This document shows positions 50,744 to 59,179 of a stretch of DNA of 64,000 nucleotides, in pieces. Source of the stretch: Candidatus Rhodoferax mariagerensis (lineage in GTDB: Bacteria; Pseudomonadota; Gammaproteobacteria; Burkholderiales; Burkholderiaceae_C). Positions within the stretch are counted from its first letter, which is position 1. Each line of letters opens with the position of its first letter. The notes under the pieces were generated by a model that was not told the DNA's origin, did not search any database, and was given only the letters and a program-made list of their open reading frames with translations. The stretch lies in contig JADKAW010000047.1 of NCBI GenBank assembly GCA_016719055.1, forward strand, positions 65,137-129,136. The letters run 5' to 3'. The translations under genes and the position numbers were made by a program.

Positions 50744-51083
50744 AGCAAAGTCTCACAGTTAAGGTTAACAAAACTTGCGGTACTTGCTACTACTTGATTT
50801 AACTTGACTTTTTATCTAATTAATATAAAATTAAATGGTAAAAGATGGATAAGTAGTTAAGGTACTGTCTGTCTTGGTAAATCGAATTTGGTGTTTGATT
50901 TACCTTATTACAATATAGGGAAATGTAGAAAAAGTCAATAAAAGCTGGGGTGTATAAAAGCACTCTGGCTTTTTTTGCCTCTTAGAAGTTATATCAAATA
51001 TCAATCAACTATTTTCTGCACATTTTTATTGTGTAGATTTCGTTAAAATCCGCATGGCTATTGGGTTTAGCATGATATCACAT
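50744..51083. other. AT-rich region upstream of rep, no gene
   Basis: Very AT-rich, without a protein-like frame. Probably holds the rep promoter and possibly the double-strand origin; no nick-site sequence could be assigned. Confidence 0.4.
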
Positions 51084-51145
51084 TCAAACTGTGTGTCGCT
51101 AATACAATTATTACTCAAACTGTGTGTCGCTAATACAATTATTAC
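51084..51145. repeat. Perfect 31-bp tandem repeat, two copies, upstream of rep
   Basis: Units 51084-51114 and 51115-51145 are identical and directly adjacent (each begins TCAAACTGTGTGTCGCTAAT). Position upstream of a replication gene in AT-rich DNA suggests initiator-binding iterons or copy control sites. Two copies without spacer; not a CRISPR. Confidence 0.7.
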
Positions 51146-51173
51146 CTAGCTTTTTGTACCCACCCCGCTCAAT

Positions 51174-52562
51174 TCCAATCCACCGAAGTTAAGGTAAAAT
51201 ATTCCTCGTAAGCTGTTGATTTAGTTGAATTTATTTTAAATTTCCCCAAAATATTGGAACTGAATATGTCAACAAAATATAGGGTTAACCCTTAGTTCTC
51301 TTTTCTCCAAACTCACCGATCGCATCAATTCGGCGGAATTTTTCGCCGATGCCCGCCACCCTGACTCCCCCAATGCCTTCACGCGCACTGGCAAGTTGCC
51401 TTTGCCCAAGCTGATTGGCGCTTTGCTTTCCATGCGAGCGTCTTCACAGCAGGTCATGCTCGACTCCTTCTTTGGTAGCTTGTCTGTTGACGGCGACTGG
51501 CAGCGTGGCATAACTGATCGTGGTTTTGCTCAAGCACGAGACAAGTTGTCCTGGACTTGTTTGGAGCACTTGAACACCTTTGTGGTCAAAACCGCCGACG
51601 CGTTGGGCTTGGTCCTCGTTGGCACGGTCTGCGTTTGGTGGCAGGCGATGCCTCGGTGCTGATGCCTGCGATTCGCCCTTGTTTCACCACAAGGTTCCAT
51701 GCCCAAGCTGATCAACGCTTGTTTGTCTTGTATCTGCCGGGCGCTGAATTGACGCTGCACGCCAGCGTGCATGGTGCCGATGGCGCTGAGCGGCAGATGC
51801 TGTTTGAGTCGCTGTTGTGCCTGGGGCCTGATGATGTGTTGATCCTTGATCGGGGCTATCCGGCAGCTTGGCTGGTGGCGTATTTGACTGAGCACTATAT
51901 TCGGTTTTGCATGCGCTGCGAGAAGTCCAGTGGTGGTTGGGCAGAGGTACGCACCTTTGAGCGCAGCGATCAGGTGGATGCCACGGTCACGCTCAATAAG
52001 CCCAACCAGTGGGACTGCGAAGATTATGGCTGTTCTGGTGCTGCACCGCGGGTCCGGCTGGTCAAGTGTGTGACGCCCAATGGGCTTGTGCGGGTGATGG
52101 CGACCAATTTGCCAGACAGCCAAGTCCCGACAGCAGCTTTTGGTGAGCTTTACCATGAGCGCTGGCGTATTGAGGAGGCCTTTAAACGCCTCAAGCATCG
52201 CTGCAAACTCGAGAGCGTCTCAGGGCTGACGCAGCATGCGCTGATGGTCGATGTGCACGCAAAGGTGTTGGCTGACAATTTGGCTTCTTTGGTGTGCATG
52301 GGCGCGTCAGCGGCAGCGGGTTTACAGGACAAGCAGCGTACATGTAACCGCGCCTACGCCGCACCATGTTTGCAGCGCCTGCTGCCGCGTATGGTGTTGG
52401 GGTTGGGCTGTCTGGTGACTCTTTGGGAAAGGCGTTTGAACTGTTGGGGGCAAACTCCCATAGACAACTGTCTGATCGCAAGCAGCCACGACCGAAAAAT
52501 CATGTGAAACCTCATCCAAATCTGGCTTACAAGGGGTGACATGGCTTAACTTCGGTGGATTG
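51174..52562 (+). mobile_element. IS4-family insertion sequence with 10-bp target duplication
   Basis: Perfect 17-bp terminal inverted repeats CAATCCACCGAAGTTAA at 51174-51190 and 52546-52562, flanked on both sides by the same 10 bp CGCTCAATTC (51164-51173 and 52563-52572). The 1389-bp element has higher GC than the surrounding integrative element, so it arrived later. Its transposase gene is frameshifted. Confidence 0.92.
51266..52507 (+). pseudogene. IS4-family transposase, frameshifted
   Basis: DDE transposase. The first part (FSKLTDRINSAEFFADARHP through DKLSWTCLEHLNTFVV) runs in one frame to 51662; the second part (PRWHGLRLVAGDASVLMPAI onwards) is in another frame from about 51620, so one base has been lost near 51620. 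The catalytic aspartates are in VAGDAS and ILDRGYPA, and the IS4 signature Y-x2-R-x3-E-x6-K is intact in YHERWRIEEAFKRLK. An ATG at 51266 is the likely start, but it too needs a frame change after MSTKYRVNP. The element cannot transpose by itself as sequenced. Confidence 0.8.
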
Positions 52563-52977
52563 CGCTCAATTCGCATACGAATTGATGCGACCCTCCCTTT
52601 TTTCATGCAAGCATGAAAAACAAGGAAGGGTATTAAATTGATATAACAAATGTATTAAATGGGGCTTAGACACTTTAACAGGCTCTTTTTAAAGAGCCCT
52701 CCCATGGAAGCAGCTTTTTAAAAAGCTGCGTTATAGCGTTCTTACATGCAAAAGTCTTTAATAGAATTTAATTTATTGTAATTTGTATTTCGTAAGCGTA
52801 AGTTTGTTTAATTCATCATTGGTTAAAAGAGTTTCAGCATAAAAGCATTTTCCATTTTCCATTGATAAACACGGTAGGCGCTTGCGACGTCCTCAACCCC
52901 TGAGTAAGGGGGCTGGGGGGAGTGCTGTATTTTGCTGGCACACTACTACGCCGCTATAAATAGCGACTTCCACAGGT
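52563..52977. other. Non-coding region between IS4 and relaxase gene
   Basis: No gene seen. It contains two neighbouring palindromes (52681-52729), described separately, and the target duplication of the IS. AT-rich. Confidence 0.45.
52681..52729. repeat. Two consecutive palindromes
   Basis: 52681-52698 is an 8-bp stem (GGCTCTTT/AAAGAGCC) with a 2-nt loop; 52710-52729 is a perfect 20-bp palindrome GCAGCTTTTTAAAAAGCTGC. They could be terminators for the converging transcripts (relaxase from the right, transposase from the left) or folded single-strand origin structures. Confidence 0.55.
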
Positions 52978-54165
52978 TTACATTGAGTTGTTATTATTAT
53001 CGTTGTTGTCATTATTCTTCTTTTCTATTGCGTTAGTGCTTTGTGTGTAATCTACACTTTGTAATTCATCGTCAACATTGAAAATGTAATATAAATTCAA
53101 CTCTTTAAGCATTTCTTTGAATTGCTGGTCTTTGAACTTTTCTGTTATCTTATCAAGTTTCGCTCTTTTCTCTGTGTATTCTATTTGAATCTCAAAAATA
53201 CCTAACGGTTCTATACCGTTTGCAATTAGTGAATTGCAATCTCGTAATTGTTCTGCAAGGTCAACCACAACATCCCCAAGCACTTCATAATTGGCAAAGT
53301 CTTGTTTAAGTTGTGCCTTCAATTCTTCTTTGAATGCTTTATCCATGCCTACCAATTCCGCTGCTGTTTCTTGCTTATTAACTATTTGTTGATATGTTGG
53401 CACTTGTGATAGTTCTTCTATTTGCATGTCTATTGATGCGATATTGTTTTTAATAATTTTTAATTCTTTTTTAGCATCTGCAACTTCTTGACGATTCAAT
53501 GCAATATAGATTTCTTGTTTACGTCCGTGATTAATGGATATATGATTAGTTGGTATATGGTCTTCGATAATGTCTGAAAATTTGCCTGCGTAAACATACC
53601 AATCACTTTGGTTTTTTACTGCATGTGAATTAACTATTTCACAAATTGTCTCGCGCAATTTTGAAACTTCATTAGTTTTTTTATCATCCAGTATTCTAGT
53701 TTTTTTACCAAATTTTCCGTTCTTGTCTACTTCACGTGTTGTAAATTCAATGTGTCCGTGTTCATTAACATTTGTCTTGCTTTTACGATGAATACTTGCT
53801 TGTACTGCAACTTTGTATTTGTCATTTAGCATAGTTGCTATGTCATAGACACAATCACGTCTTTGTTTATCTGTCCATTCGTGAGGTAGCGGTAACATTA
53901 ATTCGCGAGCAACAGTTGAGTTATTTCTATTTTCAGCTCTTTCAGCATCATTCCACAATTTAGAAATGTCGTTGTTGGGTACACCGACAAGCACATTACA
54001 CACTAAATCCCTTTTAGCTTTTGGTTTAAAGTTGTGAGTAATTCCGGTGCGCTCGTCGTGTAATTCGGTACATGCGCGATAGGCTGCGGCTGCTACTGCG
54101 CTACGTCCACTACTGCGGCTAATCGTCTGTAATGATGGTGTAAACCAAGTAGCGAGCTTAGGCAT
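52978..54165 (-). CDS. MobA/MobL (MobQ-type) relaxase
   Basis: A 395-aa relaxase that nicks oriT and pilots the strand during conjugative mobilization. The start is the ATG at 54165 with AGGG 6 nt before it, so MPKLATWFTPSLQTISRSSG is the N-terminus. Family features: GRSAVAAAAYRACTELHDERTG near residue 20, ELMLPLPHEWT near 90, and a metal-binding HGH (VNEHGHIEFTTRE) near 137. The primase domain found in RSF1010 MobA is absent; the C-terminal half is coiled coil. A matching oriT lies 45-85 bp upstream. It needs a conjugation machine from another element. Confidence 0.88.
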   Translation of the reverse strand: MPKLATWFTPSLQTISRSSGRSAVAAAAYRACTELHDERTGITHNFKPKAKRDLVCNVLVGVPNNDISKLWNDAERAENRNNSTVARELMLPLPHEWTDKQRRDCVYDIATMLNDKYKVAVQASIHRKSKTNVNEHGHIEFTTREVDKNGKFGKKTRILDDKKTNEVSKLRETICEIVNSHAVKNQSDWYVYAGKFSDIIEDHIPTNHISINHGRKQEIYIALNRQEVADAKKELKIIKNNIASIDMQIEELSQVPTYQQIVNKQETAAELVGMDKAFKEELKAQLKQDFANYEVLGDVVVDLAEQLRDCNSLIANGIEPLGIFEIQIEYTEKRAKLDKITEKFKDQQFKEMLKELNLYYIFNVDDELQSVDYTQSTNAIEKKNNDNNDNNNNSM

Positions 54166-54207
54166 AGTAGACCCTTGCTTTTGCATTACGGCCCCTGCCA
54201 GGCGAAC

Positions 54208-54250
54208 GCAAACTTATACGCTTGCGTATATGTTTGCATAAGTGAGCCCT
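54208..54250. other. Origin of transfer (oriT), MobQ/RSF1010 type
   Basis: An inverted repeat (arms 54208-54221 and 54224-54237, 13 of 14 matching, 2-nt loop) is followed one base later by TAAGTGAGCCCT (54239-54250). RSF1010-type origins have the same layout, an inverted repeat and then the nick core TAAGTGCGCCCT; this core differs by one base. Located between the divergent relaxase and small mob genes, the expected position. Confidence 0.82.
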
Positions 54251-54465
54251 TGCAGGGTGCTTAGAGTAGATAAAGTGTGTAGTAGTAGTAGACATATCGC
54301 GTCCTCCTATTACACAAATTAGCACAAAGCTATGATGATTGCAATTAACTTCTGTTTTTAATGCTAAGTAGTTAGCAATTAAAGCTAACTATAAGGCAGG
54401 TAGTTAATTGACTTTTACCCTATTTATGTTAATTTAATAATTATTAACAAAATAGGAGTATTACT

Positions 54466-54747
54466 ATGACAACAAAAGACGAACTAAAAGCTAAACTTGA
54501 TTTAGAAAAAAAGCAATTGTTAGCGCGTCAAAAAGCAAAACTTGCAGAGTTTGACAAATCTGCACAGAAAAAGCAAACTCGAAAGAAAATTATATTAGGT
54601 TCTGTTGTGCTTAAATTAATATCTGCGAACAACAAAAGCTTTGTTGAATATTTACGAAAAAATTTAAGTTCATTAAAAGCTAATGAAAAAGAACTATTTC
54701 CAGAGATTTTTAATATAGTTGCAGAAAGTGAAACTACAAATAATTAA
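54466..54747 (+). CDS. Small mobilization accessory protein (MobC-like)
   Basis: A 93-aa charged helical protein: a Lys/Glu-rich coiled coil (DELKAKLDLEKKQLLARQKA) followed by KKQTRKKIILGSVVLKLI and a short helix, the layout of small MobQ accessory proteins often encoded across oriT from the relaxase. It probably binds oriT or the relaxase. Its TAA stop overlaps the integrase stop on the opposite strand (shared TTAA). Confidence 0.65.
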   Translation: MTTKDELKAKLDLEKKQLLARQKAKLAEFDKSAQKKQTRKKIILGSVVLKLISANNKSFVEYLRKNLSSLKANEKELFPEIFNIVAESETTNN

Positions 54748-56054
54748 ATTAACGTATCCTCTACTAAATCACCAAAATTTAAAATTTCTGTTGAGCTTGT
54801 ACTTGTTACAAGCTCTTTTATTTTATCCAGCGCAGGAAATATTGTTTTAGCTAATGCGTCAATGTTAATTGTATTTGTGTAGACTGACACATTAACGTTA
54901 TCTAATTCATGTCCCACGAATTGACAACGATACTCTAAGCTAACTCCATTTTTCATAAGCTCGTTATTTACGTATTTTCGTAAACTGTGAAATACTAATT
55001 TTTCTCGTGTAAGATTTGCACTCTTTAAATTTTGTGCAAACATCTTGCCAACGGCGTTACCTGCACCCTTGCCATCTTTTTCAGCATATTTGAATATTTT
55101 ATCTTTTCTATTTTTTGTGAATTCTGCTATGTGTGCAATTAAAAAAGGATGTAGGGGTACTTCTCTTATGCCCGCTAAGGTCTTGCTGTCTCTAATTGTT
55201 ATATAGTGAATTCCTGTACTGCTAATTTTAAATTGGTCTTTTTTTAATGTGGTGATTTCGCTAATTCGACATCCCGTAAAAATTCCAAATAAAACCGCAT
55301 TAGTGTAATCAGGTGCTGTTATTAAATGCTCTTTAAAAAATTGACTTCTAAATAGCAAGTCTAATTCTTCTCGTTCAAAGATTGCATAGCCTCCTTTGAG
55401 TTTTTGTTTCTTAGTAAGCAAGTCTCTTTTTTCTGCGGGGTTGTCTTCTCGCGTATAGCCTTGTTTTTTTGCAAAGTTGTAAATAGCTTTAATAACGCCT
55501 ACTTTACCGTCAATTGTTCTTGGGACATTACCTTTTTTAGCTAAATGCTCTTGCCAGCGGGTCACATCACTCGGCGTAATGCGTGTAATTGGCGGATTTT
55601 TTAAGAACTTCGTAAATTCTTCGGTTGCGTTTTTATAGGACAGTGCAGTAGCTTGCTTGACTTTGCGAAGTAGAAAAAACTTTTCTAATAGCTCACCCAG
55701 CTTTAAAGCTGTGGGGTCATCGTTTAAAGGGGCTGTAATGCTATTTGTGGCGGTCTGGGCTGTGGGGTAGTGGCTTGACCACTATGCAGCGCCTTCATGG
55801 CCTCCATAGCCTGCATTAGCCTTGCGTGGTCTTCGGGGCCATCTGCCCTTTAAAACGCTGTTTGTAAGGTCAAGTTCGTACTTTGCAGGAAGGTCTTTTT
55901 TGTTCATGGTCAGGTCGTTGAGTAGAGACACTGCCCGAATGATAGCTATACGCTTGTAGCTGGTGCGTAGAGACTTCTTTACCTGTTGGCCATTGATGCG
56001 TGTGTGCAGGTAGTAGCTTGACCCAAGGAGGTAGATTGGCAAAGACAGAGACAT
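54744..56054 (-). pseudogene. int: Tyrosine integrase with two compensating frameshifts
   Basis: The element's site-specific recombinase, next to tRNA-Asp as usual. The N-terminal arm-binding part (ATG 56054; SYYLHTRINGQQVKKSLRTS) and the catalytic part (GCRISEI, HSLRKYVNN, QFVGHE and NVSVYT holding the Arg, His-x-x-Arg, His and Tyr) are in one frame but separated by a TAG at 55782-55784. Between them another frame clearly encodes the linker (PEDHARLMQAMEAMKALHSG). So one extra base near 55848 and one missing base in the C run near 55735 throw the frame out and back. As written no full integrase is made; with two single-base corrections the gene is complete at about 437 aa. Confidence 0.8.
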
Positions 56055-56134
56055 GGCGGAGTGTTACCAGTTCTGCTACTACCCAGAAAGCAAAAAGCCT
56101 CGTAAGTCATTGACTTACAAGGCTTTTTCCATTT

Positions 56135-56152
56135 TGGCGGAGCGGACGGGAC
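56135..56152. repeat. Inner attachment site at the tRNA-Asp 3' end
   Basis: TGGCGGAGCGGACGGGAC, the partner of the copy at 47838-47855 (17 of 18 identical). The tRNA stays intact because the element carries the replacement 3' end. Confidence 0.72.
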
Positions 56153-56211
56153 TCGAACCCGCGACCCCCGGCGTGACAGGCCGGTATTCTAACCAACTGA
56201 ACTACCACTCC
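56135..56211 (-). tRNA. tRNA-Asp (anticodon GTC)
   Basis: A 77-nt cloverleaf on the minus strand beginning GGAGTGGTAGTTCAG, anticodon loop CTGTCAC, T arm GGTTCGAGTCC, and encoded CCA at 56135-56137. Its 3' end is the integration site of the adjacent mobile element. Confidence 0.97.
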
Positions 56212-56300
56212 TGGTAGCTAACGTTTGCTCTTTCGAGCCAAGCCATTCACCATTGCTGGCAAACCGTTAACAGCTTGCGCCACGCCATCTTTCAATAACC

Positions 56301-56376
56301 TGGCGACCCCACGGGGATTCGAACCCCGGTACTCACCGTGAAAGGGTGATGTCCTAGGCCTCTAGACGATGGGGTC
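56301..56376 (-). tRNA. tRNA-Glu (anticodon TTC)
   Basis: A 76-nt tRNA on the minus strand: GACCCCATCGTCTAGAGGCC, anticodon loop CTTTCAC, T arm GGGGTTCGAATCCCC, encoded CCA. Placed just downstream of gltX, which charges it. Confidence 0.97.
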
Positions 56377-56411
56377 AAAACCTAGGGACTTTCGTCTCAT
56401 CTTTGAAAACT

Positions 56412-56487
<76 letters not shown>

Positions 56488-56549
56488 TAAACCACAACGC
56501 AGCTGTTAGACTGCTAGTAATTTCCAAGCCTCAAATTATAGCGTGAAAA

Positions 56550-57950
56550 TCAAGCCTGTTTGAGTCGGGCTATCACTTTTTCACGCTTGAACAACGGCAG
56601 CATAGCATCCAGCGACGGCGTATGAGCACTGCCTGCCACCAAGACCCGCACTGGCATGGCCAACTGAGACATCTTCACACCCTGTGCAGCCAGCACCTCT
56701 TTGATGACCGCTGCAATACCAAGCTTGTCCCAAGCACAACTTGCCAATTTGTCAGCCAGCAGTGCAAGCGCTGGACGAACAGCGTCAGCCACATGCTGAG
56801 CCAATTCGGCTTCAACTGGGCTGACATCCGCGTAAAAAACTGCCGCCCAATCGGCCAGCACCGCGGTGGTGTCGCAGCGGTCCTTGAACAGCGCGCAGAT
56901 GCCCTTTAATCGTTCATCAGCCTCAATGCCGCGCTTGTGCAACTGTGCCTGAACCAGCGGCACCAAGACATCGTCTGCGGACGCCTTGATGTGCTGCGCG
57001 TTGACCCAGCGCAGTTTGGCTTCGTCAAACTGGGCCGCGCTTTTGCCCAAATGGTCCAGGTTGAACCATTGCAAAAACTGCTCACGGCTGAATATCTCAT
57101 CGTCTTTATGGCTCCAGCCCAGTCGCGCCAGATAGTTCACCATGGCGTCTGGCAGATAACCTTCTTCGCGGTATTGCGTCACCGGCTTGGCACCATTTCG
57201 TTTGCTCATCTTCTCGCCCAGCTCGTTTAGCACAGTGGGTAAGTGGGCATACACCGGCGGTTCTTGGCCGAGCGCCCGGAATATATTGATCTGACGCGGC
57301 GTGTTGTTGACATGGTCATCACCACGAATCACATGGGTGATGCCCATGTCGATGTCGTCCACCACCACACAGAAGTTGTAAGTAGGTGTGCCATCAGGCC
57401 GGGCAATCACCAGGTCGTCAAGCTCATCGTTGCTGATAGCAATTTCTCCCTTGACCTTGTCAATCCATTTGACCAAACCGCCCTGGGGGTTTCTGAACCT
57501 CAGCACTGGCTGCACCCCGTCAGGAATAGGCGGCAACTGCTTGCCATCCTCAGGCCGCCAGGTGCCGTCGTAGCGTGGCTTTTCCTTGGCCGTCATCTGC
57601 CGCTCACGCCGTGCATCCAGCTCCGACATACTCATGTAACAGGGGTAGACATGGCCTGCTGCCTGCAAGTCAACCAGCACCGCCTTGTACCGATCCATGC
57701 GCTGCATTTGGTAAAACGGGCCTTCGTCGTAGCTTAGCCCCAGCCAGTTCATGCCTTCAATGATGACATCGACGGCAGCCTGGGTGGAGCGATCGAGGTC
57801 GGTGTCTTCAATGCGCAAAATAAAGTCGCCGCCCGTGGACCGTGCAAACGCCCACGGGTACAGCGCCGAGCGGATATTGCCCAGATGGATAAAGCCGGTT
57901 GGGGAAGGTGCAAAACGGGTGCGGGTACGAGGAGTGGTGGGTGGGTTCAT
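56550..57950 (-). CDS. gltX: Glutamyl-tRNA synthetase
   Basis: Class I synthetase charging tRNA-Glu. The ATG at 57950 gives MNPPTTPRTRTRFAPSPTGF; the longer frame reaches into metZ. HIGH motif IHLGNIRSALY, KMSKS motif EKMSKRNGAKP near residue 248, and the C-terminal anticodon-binding helices are all present. 466 aa. It begins 1 bp after the metZ stop. Confidence 0.97.
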   Translation of the reverse strand: MNPPTTPRTRTRFAPSPTGFIHLGNIRSALYPWAFARSTGGDFILRIEDTDLDRSTQAAVDVIIEGMNWLGLSYDEGPFYQMQRMDRYKAVLVDLQAAGHVYPCYMSMSELDARRERQMTAKEKPRYDGTWRPEDGKQLPPIPDGVQPVLRFRNPQGGLVKWIDKVKGEIAISNDELDDLVIARPDGTPTYNFCVVVDDIDMGITHVIRGDDHVNNTPRQINIFRALGQEPPVYAHLPTVLNELGEKMSKRNGAKPVTQYREEGYLPDAMVNYLARLGWSHKDDEIFSREQFLQWFNLDHLGKSAAQFDEAKLRWVNAQHIKASADDVLVPLVQAQLHKRGIEADERLKGICALFKDRCDTTAVLADWAAVFYADVSPVEAELAQHVADAVRPALALLADKLASCAWDKLGIAAVIKEVLAAQGVKMSQLAMPVRVLVAGSAHTPSLDAMLPLFKREKVIARLKQA

Positions 57951-57951
57951 A

Positions 57952-59163
57952 TCAAAAAGTGCTAAGGCCGCGGTCAAGATCAGCCTGAATATCAAGGATG
58001 TGTTCAAGACCCACCGCCACGCGGATCAGGCCTTGGCCAACGCCGGCCAATTGGCGTTGCGCCGGTGTCAGGCGGCCATGCGAGGTGCTGGCCGGGTGCG
58101 CCAGCAATGTTTTGGTGTCACCCAGATTGGTGCACAGCGACAAAGTTTTAAGGGCGTCCAAAACATGAAAAGCCCGCTGTCGCGCTTGATCGTCACCAGC
58201 CGCTTTCACCTCAAATGACAGCACCGCGCCGCCGCAATGGGACTGCTGGGACATGGCCAGTTCGTGTTGTGGATGGCTGGCCAAACCCGGGTAATGCACC
58301 CGCGCCACCGCCGGATGGGTTTGTAGCCACTGTGCCAGCGCCAGCGCACGACTTGACTGTGCCTGCATGCGGATGTCCAGCGTTTCAAGTCCTTTGAGGA
58401 CAACCCAGGCATTGAACGGCGCCAACGTCATGCCGGCACTCTTGAGCACGGGCAAAAAAGTCTGTGTCACCAAGTCCTGGCTGGCGCAAAGTGCACCGGC
58501 CATGACACGTCCCTGGCCGTCCAGATACTTGGTGCCAGAATGCATGACAATGTCAGCGCCCAGGGCCATCGGGCGTTGCAGCGCCGGTGTTGCAAAACAG
58601 TTGTCCACCGCCAGCAGGGCGCCGGCATTTTGGGCAATGGCTGCCAGTGCCCGAATGTCACACACATGAGTCAGAGGGTTGGTCGGGGTTTCGGCAAACA
58701 GCAGCTTGGTGGTGGGTTTGACTGCGGCCTTCCAGGCCTGTGCATCAGTTTGTGAGACGAAAGTCGATTCCACACCAAACTTGGCCAGATCGGAGCCGAT
58801 CAGCTTGATGGTCGAGCCAAACATCGAGTGCGAGCAGATCACATGGTCACCAGCCTTGAGCAATCCCAAACACATCATCAGGATGGCCGACATGCCCGAG
58901 GCGGTGGAAATGCACGCTGGGGCGCCTTCAAGGGCCGCCAGACGTTGCTCAAAACTGGCCACCGTCGGGTTGCCATAACGGCCATAGGTAAACCCGTCTT
59001 CGTCGCCGGCAAAGCGGCGCGCACTGACTTCGGCACTGGGTTGCACATAACCACTGGTCAGAAATAGCGCTTCAGAATTTTCGCCATACTGGCTGCGCGG
59101 AACGGCGCTGCGCACTGCCAGGGTGTCGCGGTGCAGGCTGTCGGGGTGGGGCGTGTCTGTCAT
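57952..59163 (-). CDS. metZ: O-succinylhomoserine sulfhydrylase
   Basis: PLP enzyme making homocysteine from O-succinylhomoserine and sulfide in methionine synthesis. ATG at 59163 (403 aa). Motifs: FTYGRYGNPTVASFEQRLAALEG, SGMSAILMM, CSHSMFGST, FAETPTNPLTHVCDI, and the PLP lysine in MHSGTKYLDGQGR. Position directly after purF is characteristic for metZ in this group. Confidence 0.94.
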   Translation of the reverse strand: MTDTPHPDSLHRDTLAVRSAVPRSQYGENSEALFLTSGYVQPSAEVSARRFAGDEDGFTYGRYGNPTVASFEQRLAALEGAPACISTASGMSAILMMCLGLLKAGDHVICSHSMFGSTIKLIGSDLAKFGVESTFVSQTDAQAWKAAVKPTTKLLFAETPTNPLTHVCDIRALAAIAQNAGALLAVDNCFATPALQRPMALGADIVMHSGTKYLDGQGRVMAGALCASQDLVTQTFLPVLKSAGMTLAPFNAWVVLKGLETLDIRMQAQSSRALALAQWLQTHPAVARVHYPGLASHPQHELAMSQQSHCGGAVLSFEVKAAGDDQARQRAFHVLDALKTLSLCTNLGDTKTLLAHPASTSHGRLTPAQRQLAGVGQGLIRVAVGLEHILDIQADLDRGLSTF

Positions 59164-59179
59164 GCTTGCTCTCGGTGCG

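Noticed and set aside
51084..51145. CRISPR array
   Set aside because: Two identical units directly adjacent without spacers and no cas genes in the window.
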